Shown here in pieces: positions 53,272-64,000 of a DNA stretch of 64,000 nucleotides; the first letter of the stretch is position 1, and every line of letters starts with the position of its first letter. The translations under genes were made by a program, and so were the position numbers. The notes beneath the pieces are model-generated. The model was not told the DNA's origin. It saw nothing but the letters and a program-made list of their open reading frames with translations, and searched no databases. Source of the stretch: Neurospora tetraspora (lineage: Eukaryota; Ascomycota; Sordariomycetes; Sordariales; Sordariaceae); NCBI RefSeq assembly GCF_033439725.1, contig NW_026944384.1, positions 3,782,001 to 3,846,000 of the forward strand. The letters run 5' to 3'.

Positions 53272-55004
53272 TACAAGGCAGGGTCGAGTTGGGAGGATGT
53301 TATTGTGTTTTGGGAATTGTAAAGATCGAGTATGGGCTATGACAAGTAAAGAGCAACTCGAGGCTCTTCAGGCACCAAGACTTTGAGTGAGCAGTGGCAC
53401 TAGCAGCTTCGTGTATAACTATGGCAATAAGTCAAGGCGCCTGTCTGTGTATGGGATCCGATCGACAAGCTTCTCGTGAGTGGCCTCGTAGTTGTGAGAT
53501 CTCTCTGTCTACATAAAACATGTGCCATTTGAGGCGGGCTGTTCATGACTGGTGGCAGATGCCCGGGTAGTAGCTCGTGAAGGTCTCAAACACTACCGAC
53601 CATGGATAGACCAAGAAGGAGTGAAATAATGGAAATATGCAGAACATAGCCAAACCGTGACAGAGCTGTCAACTACCCAGTTATGTGGTGTTCTTATCGG
53701 GCTCTCTGGCTCTCCAAACCAGATGAACACTTCCCTTTTTGGGCAAATGAAGCATCAAGGACCGAGGAGCTTTATCGGTGCATAGAAGCGAAACATTTCC
53801 AAAGCAGGGATGACCTTCTAACAGTTCGAAACGTGAGGCTTAAAACCGGTGTTGCTCTTATCCATCAAACCGGGAGATCGACAGCAAGCCCCATATGTCC
53901 GGGGTTAAGAAAACGGCAAAAACCAGGGACGATCGCGCCGAGAGCATCGCAGAAGAGAACACGTCGAGAAGTTGGGCTCGAGCATGCCCTTTCGCGACCC
54001 AGCTTTCAACACCCCCTTTTAAAAGAGTTCAGTGACGATCGGTGGACGTCTCGAGTGCAAGTCGTACGACAAAGTTGGGGACGAGAACGGTCTTTGGGGC
54101 AACCACTACCACCCACGTCGGCTGGCAAAACGATGATCATCTATCGCCTGCATGTGCAAGATAAGTTCGCGCTAGTTACCGCTGCGAAGAAGATGGGGTC
54201 GAACAGTAGCCAACAACGTCGCTGTGCGTCAGCGGTCGTCTTTTTCGGCTCAGGTTGCCACACCAGTGGAATCCGAAGAATCGAACGTGTACCTCGTGCA
54301 ATATCACGAGGAAGACATGCTTTCAGCTGGTAAGCATAAGGGGTAAAAGCCAAGCTGGAGAAGATGCCTTAACTGGTGTTCGGCCTGGAACCATGGTTCG
54401 TCGGACAGCCTATAGGGCTGCAGATCCTGGATGTCACTCGACGTTGCGCAAAGGAAGCTACCGGAGGTTGCAGCCAATGATAAAGCTTCTTATACTAGAG
54501 AATCTCAGCGAAACTGAAACCTGACTGGAAGGTGTGACATCAGCTCGCCCTCAGTGAGACAAGAACGTGGTTTAGGGTAGTAGCTTAAACGTTCGAAATG
54601 TGAGGTTAATGGAGGTTTCTGGTGGCTCAAGCACAGGGTAGATGAGGCTCGAAAGTGAGGCGAACGAGGCCTCTGATCAAACGAACCAGTAAGAAAGCAA
54701 GCATTCAAACTGACCAAAGCTTGAGCACCACAACGCAGCATACCATGGACATGCAGAACTATGTGCCTTTGTAGTGGCCAGAAGAAATCAAGCGGTGTAG
54801 GCCCAACGATGAACAAGATACTTGGTAACCCGATCTGGACGCCCCTCTTGGACAGCGAACATGGCAAATAGGCTATCGTCAGCCGATTGAGGTCTTTGGC
54901 GCTCCGGTGCGAGAGATATATAACGAAACCTCTGCCCAGCTCTGTAGCTCGAATATCAGCAACCGAGGAGGTATTGTCCCCTTAAACCATATCGGAAGCC
55001 GAAA
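53272..55004. other. Intergenic between the transposon island and the small gene at 55005
   Basis: 1.7 kb. A 216-codon plus-strand frame at 53683-54333 shows no recognisable family and probably is chance. A perfect hairpin CCTCGTG/CACGAGG with a 6-base loop is near 54293-54312. No gene is supported. Confidence 0.4.
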
Positions 55005-55571
55005 ATGTCGTCAATGAACAAGTACTGGATCCCACACCTGGATATCCACAAAAAGGTCATCACTCAAGAGCTCCAGTACTATCTGGGGCCTCAAGCAACA
55101 GTCAGACCTTTTACTCGAGAGGTGTGAACCGGCCTATCCTTAAGCCTAGCTATGGCTGACGGAGGTGACTCCAGGGAGAAGACGGATTTCTGATCACGAC
55201 ACCCGGGCCATGCCTAACCGATGTGAGTTGCCGGAGATCTCAATCCCAGTCCGTGCCGTGATCAAAGCTGATAGGAAACTTAGGAGCAAATCGATGATAT
55301 TTGCATCAAGTCCAAAGAGATGTGGGAAAAGCAAGCAGCGGCTCGAGCAACCGGGACCCCGGATAAACCTCTCAAGAGGCCGCTACATCAGCCCGTTGTG
55401 ATAGCACAGGCAAGCTCAGGCGGAACGGAGCCCTCGAAGCGAAGAAGAGACGACCGACGGGATGACCGGCGAGATGACAGGAGAGGCGACCGAAGGGACG
55501 ATCGAAGGTGGGGTGAACAGAGGAGTCAACGTGATGACCGAAGCTGGTCCAACGAGAGACGCCGTGATTAA
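55005..55571 (+). CDS. Small conserved-looking protein with Arg/Asp repeat tail, function unknown
   Basis: Exons 55005-55121, 55175-55222, 55284-55571; 150 residues; introns of 53 and 61 nt, each with a plain donor, CTGAC or CTGAT branch and AG acceptor. The spliced N-terminal part is compact and looks well constrained: NKYWIPHLDIHKKVITQELQ, YYLGPQATVRPFTREGEDGF, LITTPGPCLTDEQIDDICIK, SKEMWEKQAA. I believe similar proteins occur in other ascomycetes, but I do not recognise a named family. The C-terminal 60 residues are an Arg/Asp repeat (RRDD units), which resembles tails of RNA-binding or splicing-linked proteins. The three-exon structure makes sense only when spliced, which supports a real gene. 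Confidence 0.75.
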
Positions 55572-56619
55572 AGCAGGTAATTCGACAAGATCCGATGTCA
55601 GATTGTTCCAAAAGCAGGGCGGGCACCAGATTGCTGGACATGATGTGACCAAGTATCTAGGCCAAGCGGATTGATTGAAATATTGCAGGAGGATTCCATG
55701 AGTGACGGAAGCATCATTCAGGTGTTGGAGTTTAGACCAAAGCCGGCAAAGGCATAATGGCAACAAATAAGAATCCAGAATGTTCAATGTTAGCGGCGTA
55801 ACAAGCACATGCCTTATATCGCATATATGGTGGATGATGATGGTGTTCTCCGGCGATGGACCGGCAACAATGTGCCATCTGGCGTGACTTTGACCCAATG
55901 AACATCGCATCTTCTATGCTCAGCGGATAAGTGCATCCATGTGTTGGGTTCCATATTGAGAATGATGCTCCTCGGAATCTGAACAGTGTATGAGCATAAC
56001 CCGACTGGCTATTTGCTGGTTTTGAAGTCGTGCGTTTTGTGCATGACAAAGTTCGAGAAGCAAGGCACAACGACGTTTGGGTTCCATCCAGTATGGAGTG
56101 TATTCGCCGCATCTATCACCGAAAGAAACCTGCAGTGTACCCAATTGCAGCATGGGAGTGGTCGATTTTCTCTGCAGAGGCGCATCGTCAATGCAATGAA
56201 GAAGACCCCCATTGATCTGAAGACGAGCTTGGCGTAGTTTCGGCTCAAAACTCGGGTAGCGCCGTGAGCAGGTCCGTAGAGAAGGCAATAATGGGTAAGC
56301 CATTCCTAGGTACTATAGTGAAGGTCCGGTGGATGGATCGGAAGTCTGACTGATAGGCGCCGCGGCAATGGGCCTTCAAGAGGCGTTCTGGGACAATGTC
56401 GTGAGACTTCAAAGGAAGCTAGAACAGATCCGCTTGGCTGCTCCTGACATCGGGCACGGATGCTATCCGGAAGATGGTAAGTAAGGCAAGAACCCGATAT
56501 GGTTTTGGGAGAAAGCTATGGTTTTCCACACTCTTTGTCGCTGTACCTTAAGGTATAAAGCGTAAGCGTATGCTTCGTTTCCAGAAAGGCCAGGACAAGA
56601 AAACATGCCCCTAGTACTG
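55572..56619. other. Spacer with one possible small exon
   Basis: About 1 kb between convergent genes. The plus frame 56368-56484 (MGLQEAFWDNVVRLQRKLEQ, then IRLAAPDIGHGCYPEDGK) has a protein-like helical composition, and a branch/acceptor CTGACTGATAG lies just upstream, so it could be a terminal exon of an unrecognised plus-strand gene. I cannot find convincing earlier exons. Confidence 0.3.
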
Positions 56620-57316
56620 TCATGGTCCGTTTTTGCTGGTCGGATTTGGAGCTGTGATGCTGCAGCGACTTTTGAGTGCGTTCACGGAATCGTTGTATCG
56701 CTGAGTGTCAAGTGGTCCAGATGACCAAATGAGAAGGGCGCGGATGCGAACCTGCGTCTGAACCCGCGCCTGGATTACTTCGTTTTCTCCCGTCGAGCCT
56801 TTCCTGGCGGGTAAGGGGTTCACGGCAGTGATATACCCTATCACGTTCACCCACTCTCCGACACGTATTTGGTCAGATTTGAGCGTCTGCAGAACCAAAG
56901 TTACGTCCACCAAAGCGAAGACGCAACGAGAGTCCTGGGCCTGATGGTGATGCTGCAGCGTCAACACACCAGATACTGAAGAGTAAGAAGTTACGCTGGT
57001 ATCCTGTGATTAGTTAGTGTGTTCATCGATGACAGCTCTTAGGACATCAACATCATGGCAGAAGTGGCATGGACGAGACTTGAATATCTGGCCAAGGGGA
57101 GACGCAGGTTGTGATGATTCTCCCACGATGATGTGATCCGTGCTTCATTTCCCAGAGTTGTCCAGGAAGATTGAGAAGCTCGAGATAAGGCACTAAAACC
57201 TTTGGAATGGGAAGAGTGTATGCTCACCAACCCAAAAACCGAACTTTATCACCTTCCTTCTTCAACGCTAAATCTGGTAACAGATATAGCTGAGATGGAA
57301 GCGGACCATTGGACAT
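56620..57316 (-). CDS. ten1: TEN1, small OB-fold subunit of the CST telomere-capping complex
   Basis: With Stn1 and Ctc1/Cdc13, Ten1 binds telomeric single strands and regulates telomere end replication. Exons (minus): 57316-57228 and 56995-56620, intron 232 nt (donor GTGAGC, branch CTAAC, acceptor ACCAG); 154 residues. The spliced N-terminus MSNGPLPSQLYLLPDLALKK, EGDKVRFLGCVTSYSSVSGV, LTLQHH matches the Ten1 family start; then VFALVDVTLVLQTLKSDQIR, VGEWVNVIGYIT and ALLIWSSGPLDTQRYNDSV complete the beta-barrel and C-terminal helix. A linker with extra Arg/Gln (about VNPLPARKGSTGENEV) is longer than I expect. The gene is easily missed because neither exon alone starts convincingly. Confidence 0.8.
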
Positions 57317-58080
57317 GGTCGTCGAGGGAAGGACAACCACTAAAACGATCGAAGATTGAAGGAAATTGATGAAATCCCGTAGATCTCCTTCATTGATGAG
57401 GGGATGGTGTTTGTTAGGTTTCCGGATGTCGTTGTACCAGTCGTAAAGCTGGGACTGTCTGTCGTTGGTGGTGAAGTTGTGGAGGAAAGGTCGAGAGTGC
57501 ACTACCATCAATCACACAACTTCACGAGTGAGTGAGGTCCGAGCTCCAGCAGGAGTGGTCGACTAACAAGAAGAGTGGAGCTGACTAAGCAACATGACTC
57601 TGTCACGTGCTGATATTTCCTTATCGCTCAAGGCGCGGCTGATCCTCGGACACGTGCAAGGATGGCTTGCCGGAGGCAACGCTTCAAGGCGCCTGGCCCT
57701 CAAGTGCCAGCCGTGCCAGGTGCGATGGTCATTGACCACGGCGATTCCAGGTGACCTCAAGTGCGTTCGTCATTTAGGCTGCGACTTTAACCTCACTTTC
57801 ACTTGTTTCCTTCGTCTTTAACCTGATACCGATCCGTAAACCGCGACTCCAAGTCAAGACAATCCGCCAGGCGGCCAAGTGATTTCTGGTTGGGGGATAT
57901 CAACCTGGTTGCGCCCCGCCAACATTTGGAGAGTCGTCATCGCCTACGAAACGCCCGACGCCGTTCCTCGGCCGTGATTCCTCTGCTCGACATCCCACCT
58001 CCCAAGCATCGTGACCTAGTCCACCTATTGTACAAACACCGCTCGCCGTCCCTATTATCGCATCTCTAGCAAGAGACAAC
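57317..58080. other. Divergent promoter region between TEN1 and SNF7
   Basis: 764 bp, no supported gene. Confidence 0.5.
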
Positions 58081-58977
58081 ATGTCGTCCGGAATCTGGGG
58101 CTGGTTTGGCGGGGGCTCAGCCGCGCAGAAACGCAAAGATAGCCCCAAGAATGCCATTCTCGGCCTACGAACGCAACTGGACATGCTCCAGAAGCGTGAG
58201 CGCCATCTACAGAACCAGATCGACGAACAGGATGCCATAGCAAGAAAGAACGTCAGCACGAACAAGACTGGTATGATGCCCCGCACCTGACTGGCTTCCT
58301 GATGACTCTTTGGCCGATAAGAAAGCTAACGTGCGATTGTCTCCAACAGCTGCGAAGCAGGCCTTGCGACGCAAAAAGGTCGCCGAAAGCACCCTCGAGA
58401 CCACGCTGGGTCAGATCACCACCCTCGAGCAGCAAATAAACGCGATCGAGTCTGCCAACATCAACCGGGAGACCCTGGCCGCCATGCAGGCAGCACGTGA
58501 GGCTATGGGCAAGATTCACGGCAAACTTACCCCCGAGAAGGTCGACGAGGAAATGTTAGTGTTGACTTATCCCACTTCAGACCCGCTACCAAATATTGTC
58601 TCGATACTAACCAGCACCGTAGGGCGAAACTCCAAGAAGCGAACGACCTCAGCAACGAGATTGCCACAGCCATTACCAGCGCCAACATTGGGCAACCGAT
58701 CGACGAGGAGGAGCTCGAGGACGAGCTCAATGCGCTCCAGCAGGAGGAGGTGGATTCAAAGCTACACGAGACAGGTGGATCGATCCCTGTCCACGACAAG
58801 ATCTCTCTTCCCGCAGCTGGAACCGGCGCACGTGAGTATCCCTATATCGTATGCATAAATGATGACTATGACCATGATCCGCTGACGCCGTCTTTAGTCA
58901 AGGGGAAACAGAAGGCGGTTGTCGAGGACGACGAGGAGGAGGAGCTCAGAAAGTTGCAGGCCGAGATGGCCATGTGA
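58081..58977 (+). CDS. snf7: ESCRT-III subunit SNF7/Vps32
   Basis: Polymerises on endosomal membranes to form intralumenal vesicles, and takes part in fungal pH signalling. Exons 58081-58270, 58350-58554, 58623-58831, 58898-58977; 227 residues; introns of 79, 68 and 66 nt. The N-terminus MSSGIWGWFGGG is the amphipathic membrane-inserting helix of Snf7, followed by basic helices (RTQLDMLQKRERHLQNQIDE, AAKQALRRKKVAES, LEQQINAIESANINRETLAA) and the acidic helices DEEELEDELNALQQEE. The C-terminal EDDEEEELRKLQAEMAM is a MIM1-like helix that recruits Vps4. Length equals the family norm. Confidence 0.96.
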
Positions 58978-61900
58978 GTCAGGTGCGCAAGCCTGGGAGT
59001 ATACAGAAGAGGAGGCATGGAAACGGGGATATACAGGATGCGATATATGCGCGTAGCATCATGTCGTTACCGCTTTCCATTGTTGTGTCATTGGTCTTTA
59101 TTATTGGGGAGTAGGAGCTGGTTACGGTTGTTCCGTGTTTGTTTGCCTCTTATTTTTTTTCTCTGTTCTTTCTGATTCACTACTCTGTCTCTTTAGAGTT
59201 TCGACTCGTAAGACGAGCGGCGCTGGCGTTTCGGGAGGGATGATACGGTTTGGCATATGAGTGATGTTCATAAGAGAGGGGAACAGGATTGGTGGGTTGG
59301 ACTGGTTCATGTGGCAGGCACTGTGAATGAATTTAAGATATCAATCTACCTATCCATAGTTCTCATCCCTCTCCAAGCTTTCCAGGTAAGGTAAGTATGC
59401 GGCTTGGACCAAGAGCGGTACCGAACCTATTCCGGTGTATACTAATAGAGTTCGGCCCAAACGGTCTCGTGATCCACTGACAGACAGTATGTAGGCATGG
59501 CGGAACGTGGCGTTAGTAATTCGCATTCGCAAAGCATTTGTTGACTTTGACTTGGATATCCATCTTTTGTTGAAGATCTAGACCCTCAAATACTCTAGGT
59601 ATAGTCCAATCGAACGACCATTGACCACTGGGCTGTTCGTGTGCAACAAACACAAGGATCAGTTACATACTGTTCTCTCGCTGGCAGGTTCTCGCTGGCA
59701 GGTTCTCGCTGGCGGCCGTGGTTCGCGAAACGGAAGGTTGGTCACACCGCCCTTTTTGGAACTTCTTCACCTGACCTCTCTTGGATCGCTTTCGGTATGG
59801 AGGACAGCTAGGTTCACCTAAAACCCCCCGGACTCGTGGATTGGTGGCACGCATTTGCAAATCTCCCCCGGCCCCTTGTGTCGTGTGTTCCTGTGAGTGT
59901 GAGTGCAGTGGTTCCGTGAAGCGAGCCTCAAAACCTGGGGTGCATTTCCCAGCCTCGCAAGTCGCAAACTCGCAACAGCTTCCCCTGTCGAGCATCAACC
60001 GATCGGAAGGAGGAAAAGTGGATTCGGCGGCGGCGGCGGGAGGCTGGCTCGGCTGGCTAAGAGAGACGCCGGGCGGCAAGTCAGCGCCGGAAGTTCCACT
60101 GACCGTTGACCGCCCGATCACCGAGGTTTACTGTGTACATACAGTCCCGCCCGTCACCAGCACCTCTTCCGGAGTAGGTAGCTTCACGGCGGGATCGGTC
60201 ACCTATGGATGTGAAGAGACTTGAAGATGTGAGAGACACAGAATATGAAAAGCCTACCTTGTGAACACTTTCCAAAGTTGGTTGAGTGATCTCGTTCGGT
60301 AACCCCGTCGTCTGCTTCTTTGCATGTTCTCGGCGAACGGAAGAAGCGGTTTGTTGGCGGGGTAGTGAACTCAGGTACCCAATTGATCGCTAGCACCAGA
60401 ATCCCACCGAAGCTTGTTGAATCGGTACCTGATTTACCGGAAACTTGGCATCCCCCCCAGCCTTGCACAAACGCGGAATCCCCCATTCCCGTCCCATTTC
60501 TCATTCTTGCAGTTTTCAGGGACGGAGGAGCTCCCGTCCATTTGTAAAGGCCAGTCTGGCTCTTTTTCGGAGTTTAAAGAGTCCGTACTTATGTACCTTT
60601 TCTGTAAGTCATGCAAATGTGGACGGAGTCGCACATGGGAAAAAAGGGGGAAGTGGGAAAACGGGGCCGCGGATGACCGACGGGATTTGGGAGATGGCAT
60701 CTTCTCGTCGGTTTCGGTCAGGAACAACGACGCTCGAATTCGCTCTCTCTGGACGACGATGGGGCCGGGCCCCTTGTGCCTGAGTCCCGGGCTTCAGGGC
60801 AGGTACCGAGCGAACCCCGACCGAACGAACGACGAACGAACGAATTCCCAAGTTCCACTTGTTGCGTTGGCGTGATGGACCGGGGCCTTGTTAGCTCGGG
60901 AGCTCGGATGCGGGGACTCTTGGGTGGTTCTTGGCTGCTTGCCCAGCCTCGCTATGTAGTTATACCCGGCTACTTTCGAGAGTGTACCCTCACGGACCTC
61001 ACGAGCCAGCCGCCCGGCTTCGGCAACCTCGACATTGCTTCCTCGACTGTAATGCAATGCTACGGCAGGATTTTATTTGTACCCAATTTCCACAATGGCT
61101 CTTCCGAAGAAGCAGTAGAGGTGAAATTGGGCAGACGGCGCAATTGGGCCGGACATCTGGGCTTCTATGCAGCGAGAAGCAGAGTCAGAGATTTCTACCC
61201 GCTTTTGTCCTACCCGTCTTTTTGGCCGGATGCTCACCCGATATTTTGCATTTGAAAGTGTGATATTGATGGTGTGGGAGTGGTGGGCTGGCGGGCCATC
61301 TGCCGCCGTCAGGGTCACGTCCGTTCTGCATTTCATCGCCAATCCCATCACGGCGATCTCCCAGCAACGACAAGCTGTTGGGTGCCCACGTAGCCTGATC
61401 AACCCGAGCGTGTACGCGGCAACCTTGATTGACGAAATGCATCTGCAATCTTGCAGTCAGCGTGTACGATCAGCAAAGTGTACAGTCACCTTGATATTGT
61501 CGGAATGGGAGATATAGTGCCTTGGGATCGTCAATGTCAGTAAGCGCGGTGAGGATATCAAATAGTGATCTATACTCGCCAAGTTCGCAAAGTTTATCAT
61601 GACGCATCCACCCGTTGGTTTCATAGAGGACTATCATCTGAAGTCTTGTAAAACAGTACTCAGACGACATGCCCAATCCAGGAACAAGTCAAGCCCGTGT
61701 AACCCTTTGGAGAAGAACCCAATGAAATAATATTGGCCGGCTCACCAGAGTCAGACCCAATGGCACATTGATATTCTGCCGTAGCCAATGGGATTGCTGT
61801 TGTCAGCCTCGCAGTTGGGGTGATTGATGAAGTGATGGGCATCTGATATCTTTTGCAAGACATTGACGCTTGGGTTCCGTTCTGGGCCTTTGTAAAACAC

Positions 61901-63544
61901 ACCAAAACAGAAAGACAGCGGCGTCTCGAGCTTATATGTCCCGGACAGGCGTCGTCCTTGTTGTTGTTATTGGTGCTGCGGGTCTCGGATAGGTTGGATG
62001 TCTATTTTGAGATGACTTTCTTTCTTTGATAGCTCCCGTCGTTGGCCGTTGCCCGTCAAATCGGGCTTTTGGCGGCGGTCTCTTCCTCAGCTGATGAGGA
62101 CGAGAATGACTTACCCCATCATGAATCTGCAACGCCAAACGGCGCCATCATCCATCACGAACCAGCCCCTCAATATGGTAACAGTTTTTTACTGGACTAG
62201 GTACTAGTACCGCCTGAGCGCCTGTACCTGGGCCTTGTCCCTTCCTGGAGGTGATCTGAGTTCCCCTCCTTCGAGCCCCTGCCGCTCATTTACAGTGTAC
62301 TGTAGGTAGCTCGTTCCCCCGGTGCCATTGCGACGTGGCGCTACTGTGAAGCACTTGGGCCAATGTTTGTAAGAGCAGTGACAAAGTGAAAGTCGCTTGT
62401 GCCGGAGTTGGGTTCTTCGTGAACCGTGGGGTTGGTTTCTTGGGTGTCTTGCTTGGGTGTTGATGGGTCAATTGCTGCAGAAAGAAGAGATCAGAGGGCG
62501 GCGGATCTCCTTTGAATTTTGATCCCCAGGCCGCAAGGCGGGCGATGAATCCGATGCGGTGAGTGGTCAATGTGAGAACGCTGATGGAGATGTGGTGGGT
62601 CACTGCCCAATCTCACGTCGGCGCCATCCAATCGCGTGGCAAGCTGCGAGCAATATGGGGAGCCGTGAGGAGCCGTGACGATGGGGAACCCTTCCCAATT
62701 GGAAATACCCCATGTTGCAGCCGGGGTCGCAAAGTGAATTTGTTGACGACGTCGGTCCATTCGGCCACGGCGATACATATGACCTACACTGAGAGAAGGG
62801 CAGAAGAGCCCAAAACGGCCGGGGGAGTGAGGGCATCAGGGCACAGAAGCGGAACGAGAAGGGGGAAAGCTGTGGTTGTGACCTGGTGTGTCGAGGGTTG
62901 TGTGGGCAGGTACCACTCATAATGTCGAGCCGGTGGTCCCATCCCCATCCACAAAATCCACAAAGTCCACAACATCCACAGTTCTGAGTCCATCGCTCCT
63001 GCGAAACTCCAGTCGTGCCAAGCCCAGTCGCTTTTTTTCTTCTCGAAACTTGCCCAAGGGTCCCTTTTCCACCTGCTACACTCCAACCTCAACTTTCCTA
63101 GATCCCCTTTCCCTAGGAGTTTCACCTGTAAAACCAAACGGCTCCGAGAGTCATACCCCCCATCGCCGACCTCAAAACGCATTACGACTTACGAGGTGAA
63201 TACAAACCTTTTTTCTCCCTCCGTCCTCTCTCTCACTTTCCGTACGCCTTGTCGTTGTTCGCAATCAGCTTCCCCTAGCTCTCAATCTCATTCTCTGTAA
63301 CTTGGCGAGCTTGATTCTGATTCTGGGACCGTTTGCACGGCCAACTACAGGACGTGACACCACACAGGCTGGCCATACTTGGCTTATACGACCGTCAACG
63401 ACCACATATTTAGACAGTTCCCCCTTTTCCGTTCCCACGCTGAGATCTTGAACGGAGGCCAAACACTGCCGTCCAAGGCCCCACCCCTCTTTGCCGTTCC
63501 CTACCTTTCTGCCGCCTTCCGATACCCCGACGACACAGCTCTGC
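58978..63544. other. Long gene-poor interval between SNF7 and the last gene
   Basis: 4.6 kb without a recognisable gene, the longest such stretch in the window. Bases 62925-63544 have no ATG on the plus strand and are C/T-rich, so they are likely leader of the downstream gene. GAACGAAC-type short repeats occur near 60822-60845. Confidence 0.45.
59677..59714. repeat. 14-bp tandem repeat, about 2.7 copies
   Basis: CTCGCTGGCAGGTT is repeated at 59677, 59691 and 59705 (last copy partial). Confidence 0.9.
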
Positions 63545-64000
63545 ATGGCGGATAGTAAGAGCACACCTCAGGCCCTCTCCGTCGTGACTTCTTCCGACAA
63601 GGCACAATCTGAGGTGACACAAAATGGTGCCAACCACAACTCTGGTAAGTGCTGTCTACATGGCCGAGCTGCATCCGTAGCGTCTCAGTCATACTGATCG
63701 CTGCTATAGACGATGACTTGAGCTCGCCCATGTCTCCCACCTCTCCAGGCTCTCCAGGAGCTTCTGCCGCCTCTAAGAATGCCAAGAAGAACGCCAAGAA
63801 GAGGGAAAAGGAGAAGGCGAAGAAGGCCGCTGCTAGGGCTCTGGCGCTGGCCGAGGCCGAATCTCAGCCCGTAACAGAGTCTGAGGCTGCCCCTGAGGAG
63901 CACGAGGATAGCGGCGCCCCGAACGACGGCGAAAAGAAGAAGAAAAAGAAGAAGAAGAAGTCCAAGTCCAAGACCAGCAAGGACCTCTCGGCATCTATTG
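63545..64000 (+). CDS. N-terminus of a lysine-rich protein (3' partial), function unknown
   Basis: Exons 63545-63644 and 63710 onward to the window end; intron 65 nt (donor GTAAGT, acceptor GCTATAG) splitting a Gly/Asp codon. The product starts MADSKSTPQALSVVTSSDKA, continues through a Ser/Pro stretch (SSPMSPTSPGSPGAS), a Lys/Ala-rich probable helix (NAKKNAKKREKEKAKKAAAR), an acidic part and a run of nine Lys. Poly-Lys N-termini of this sort occur in ribosome-associated enzymes such as N-myristoyltransferase and methionine aminopeptidase 2, and an N-myristoyltransferase would fit the MAD... start, but no catalytic domain lies inside the window, so I do not name it. Confidence 0.75.

Noticed and set aside
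53683-54333. Plus-strand open frame of 216 codons right of the transposon
   Set aside because: No domain-like pattern, low-complexity charge distribution, and it is not conserved with anything I know; probably chance.

Overview
The window is nuclear DNA of a filamentous ascomycete of the Sordariaceae (Neurospora/Sordaria group). Three things point there. Introns are short (51-264 nt), with GTRNGT-type donors and CTRAC-type branch sites. A single dispersed 5S rRNA gene carries a TATA box 29 bases upstream. The ornithine decarboxylase reads almost residue for residue like the N. crassa spe-1 product as I remember it. I cannot settle the species without a search.

Layout, left to right: a UBE2J1-type tail-anchored ubiquitin-conjugating enzyme (+, 5' end outside the window); a 5S rRNA gene (+); the APC/C activator CDH1 (-); PRPP synthetase (-); ornithine decarboxylase spe-1 (-); mitochondrial presequence protease CYM1 (-); a taxilin-family coiled-coil protein (+); an unrecognised acidic protein (+); a nitronate monooxygenase-like flavoprotein (+); NatB catalytic subunit NAT3 (-); an unrecognised coiled-coil protein (+); a second M16 metallopeptidase of the yeast YOL098C type (-); a ZW10/Dsl1 tether subunit (+); an ICE2-family ER membrane protein (-); tRNA-Gly(GCC) (+). 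Next comes a mobile-element island (about 45.6-53.3 kb), then a small unrecognised protein with an RD-repeat tail (+), the telomere-capping OB-fold protein TEN1 (-), ESCRT-III SNF7 (+), and the start of a lysine-rich protein (+) cut by the window end.

The genes are unrelated housekeeping functions, each with its own promoter, as expected of a fungal chromosome arm. Several act in membrane traffic and protein turnover (UBE2J1, CDH1, CYM1, ZW10/Dsl1, SNF7, ICE2), but there is no sign of a cluster or operon. The island is nested: a whole-looking Copia LTR retrotransposon sits inside the remains of a Fot1/pogo-type DNA transposon that still has 41-bp terminal inverted repeats and a TA duplication.

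The most general unusual signal is seven genes preceded by 455-940 nt with no AUG on the sense strand, which marks long 5' leaders. I found no CRISPR array, prokaryote-like defence system or secondary-metabolite cluster. Exon joins were inferred by eye from splice consensus and protein family continuity.
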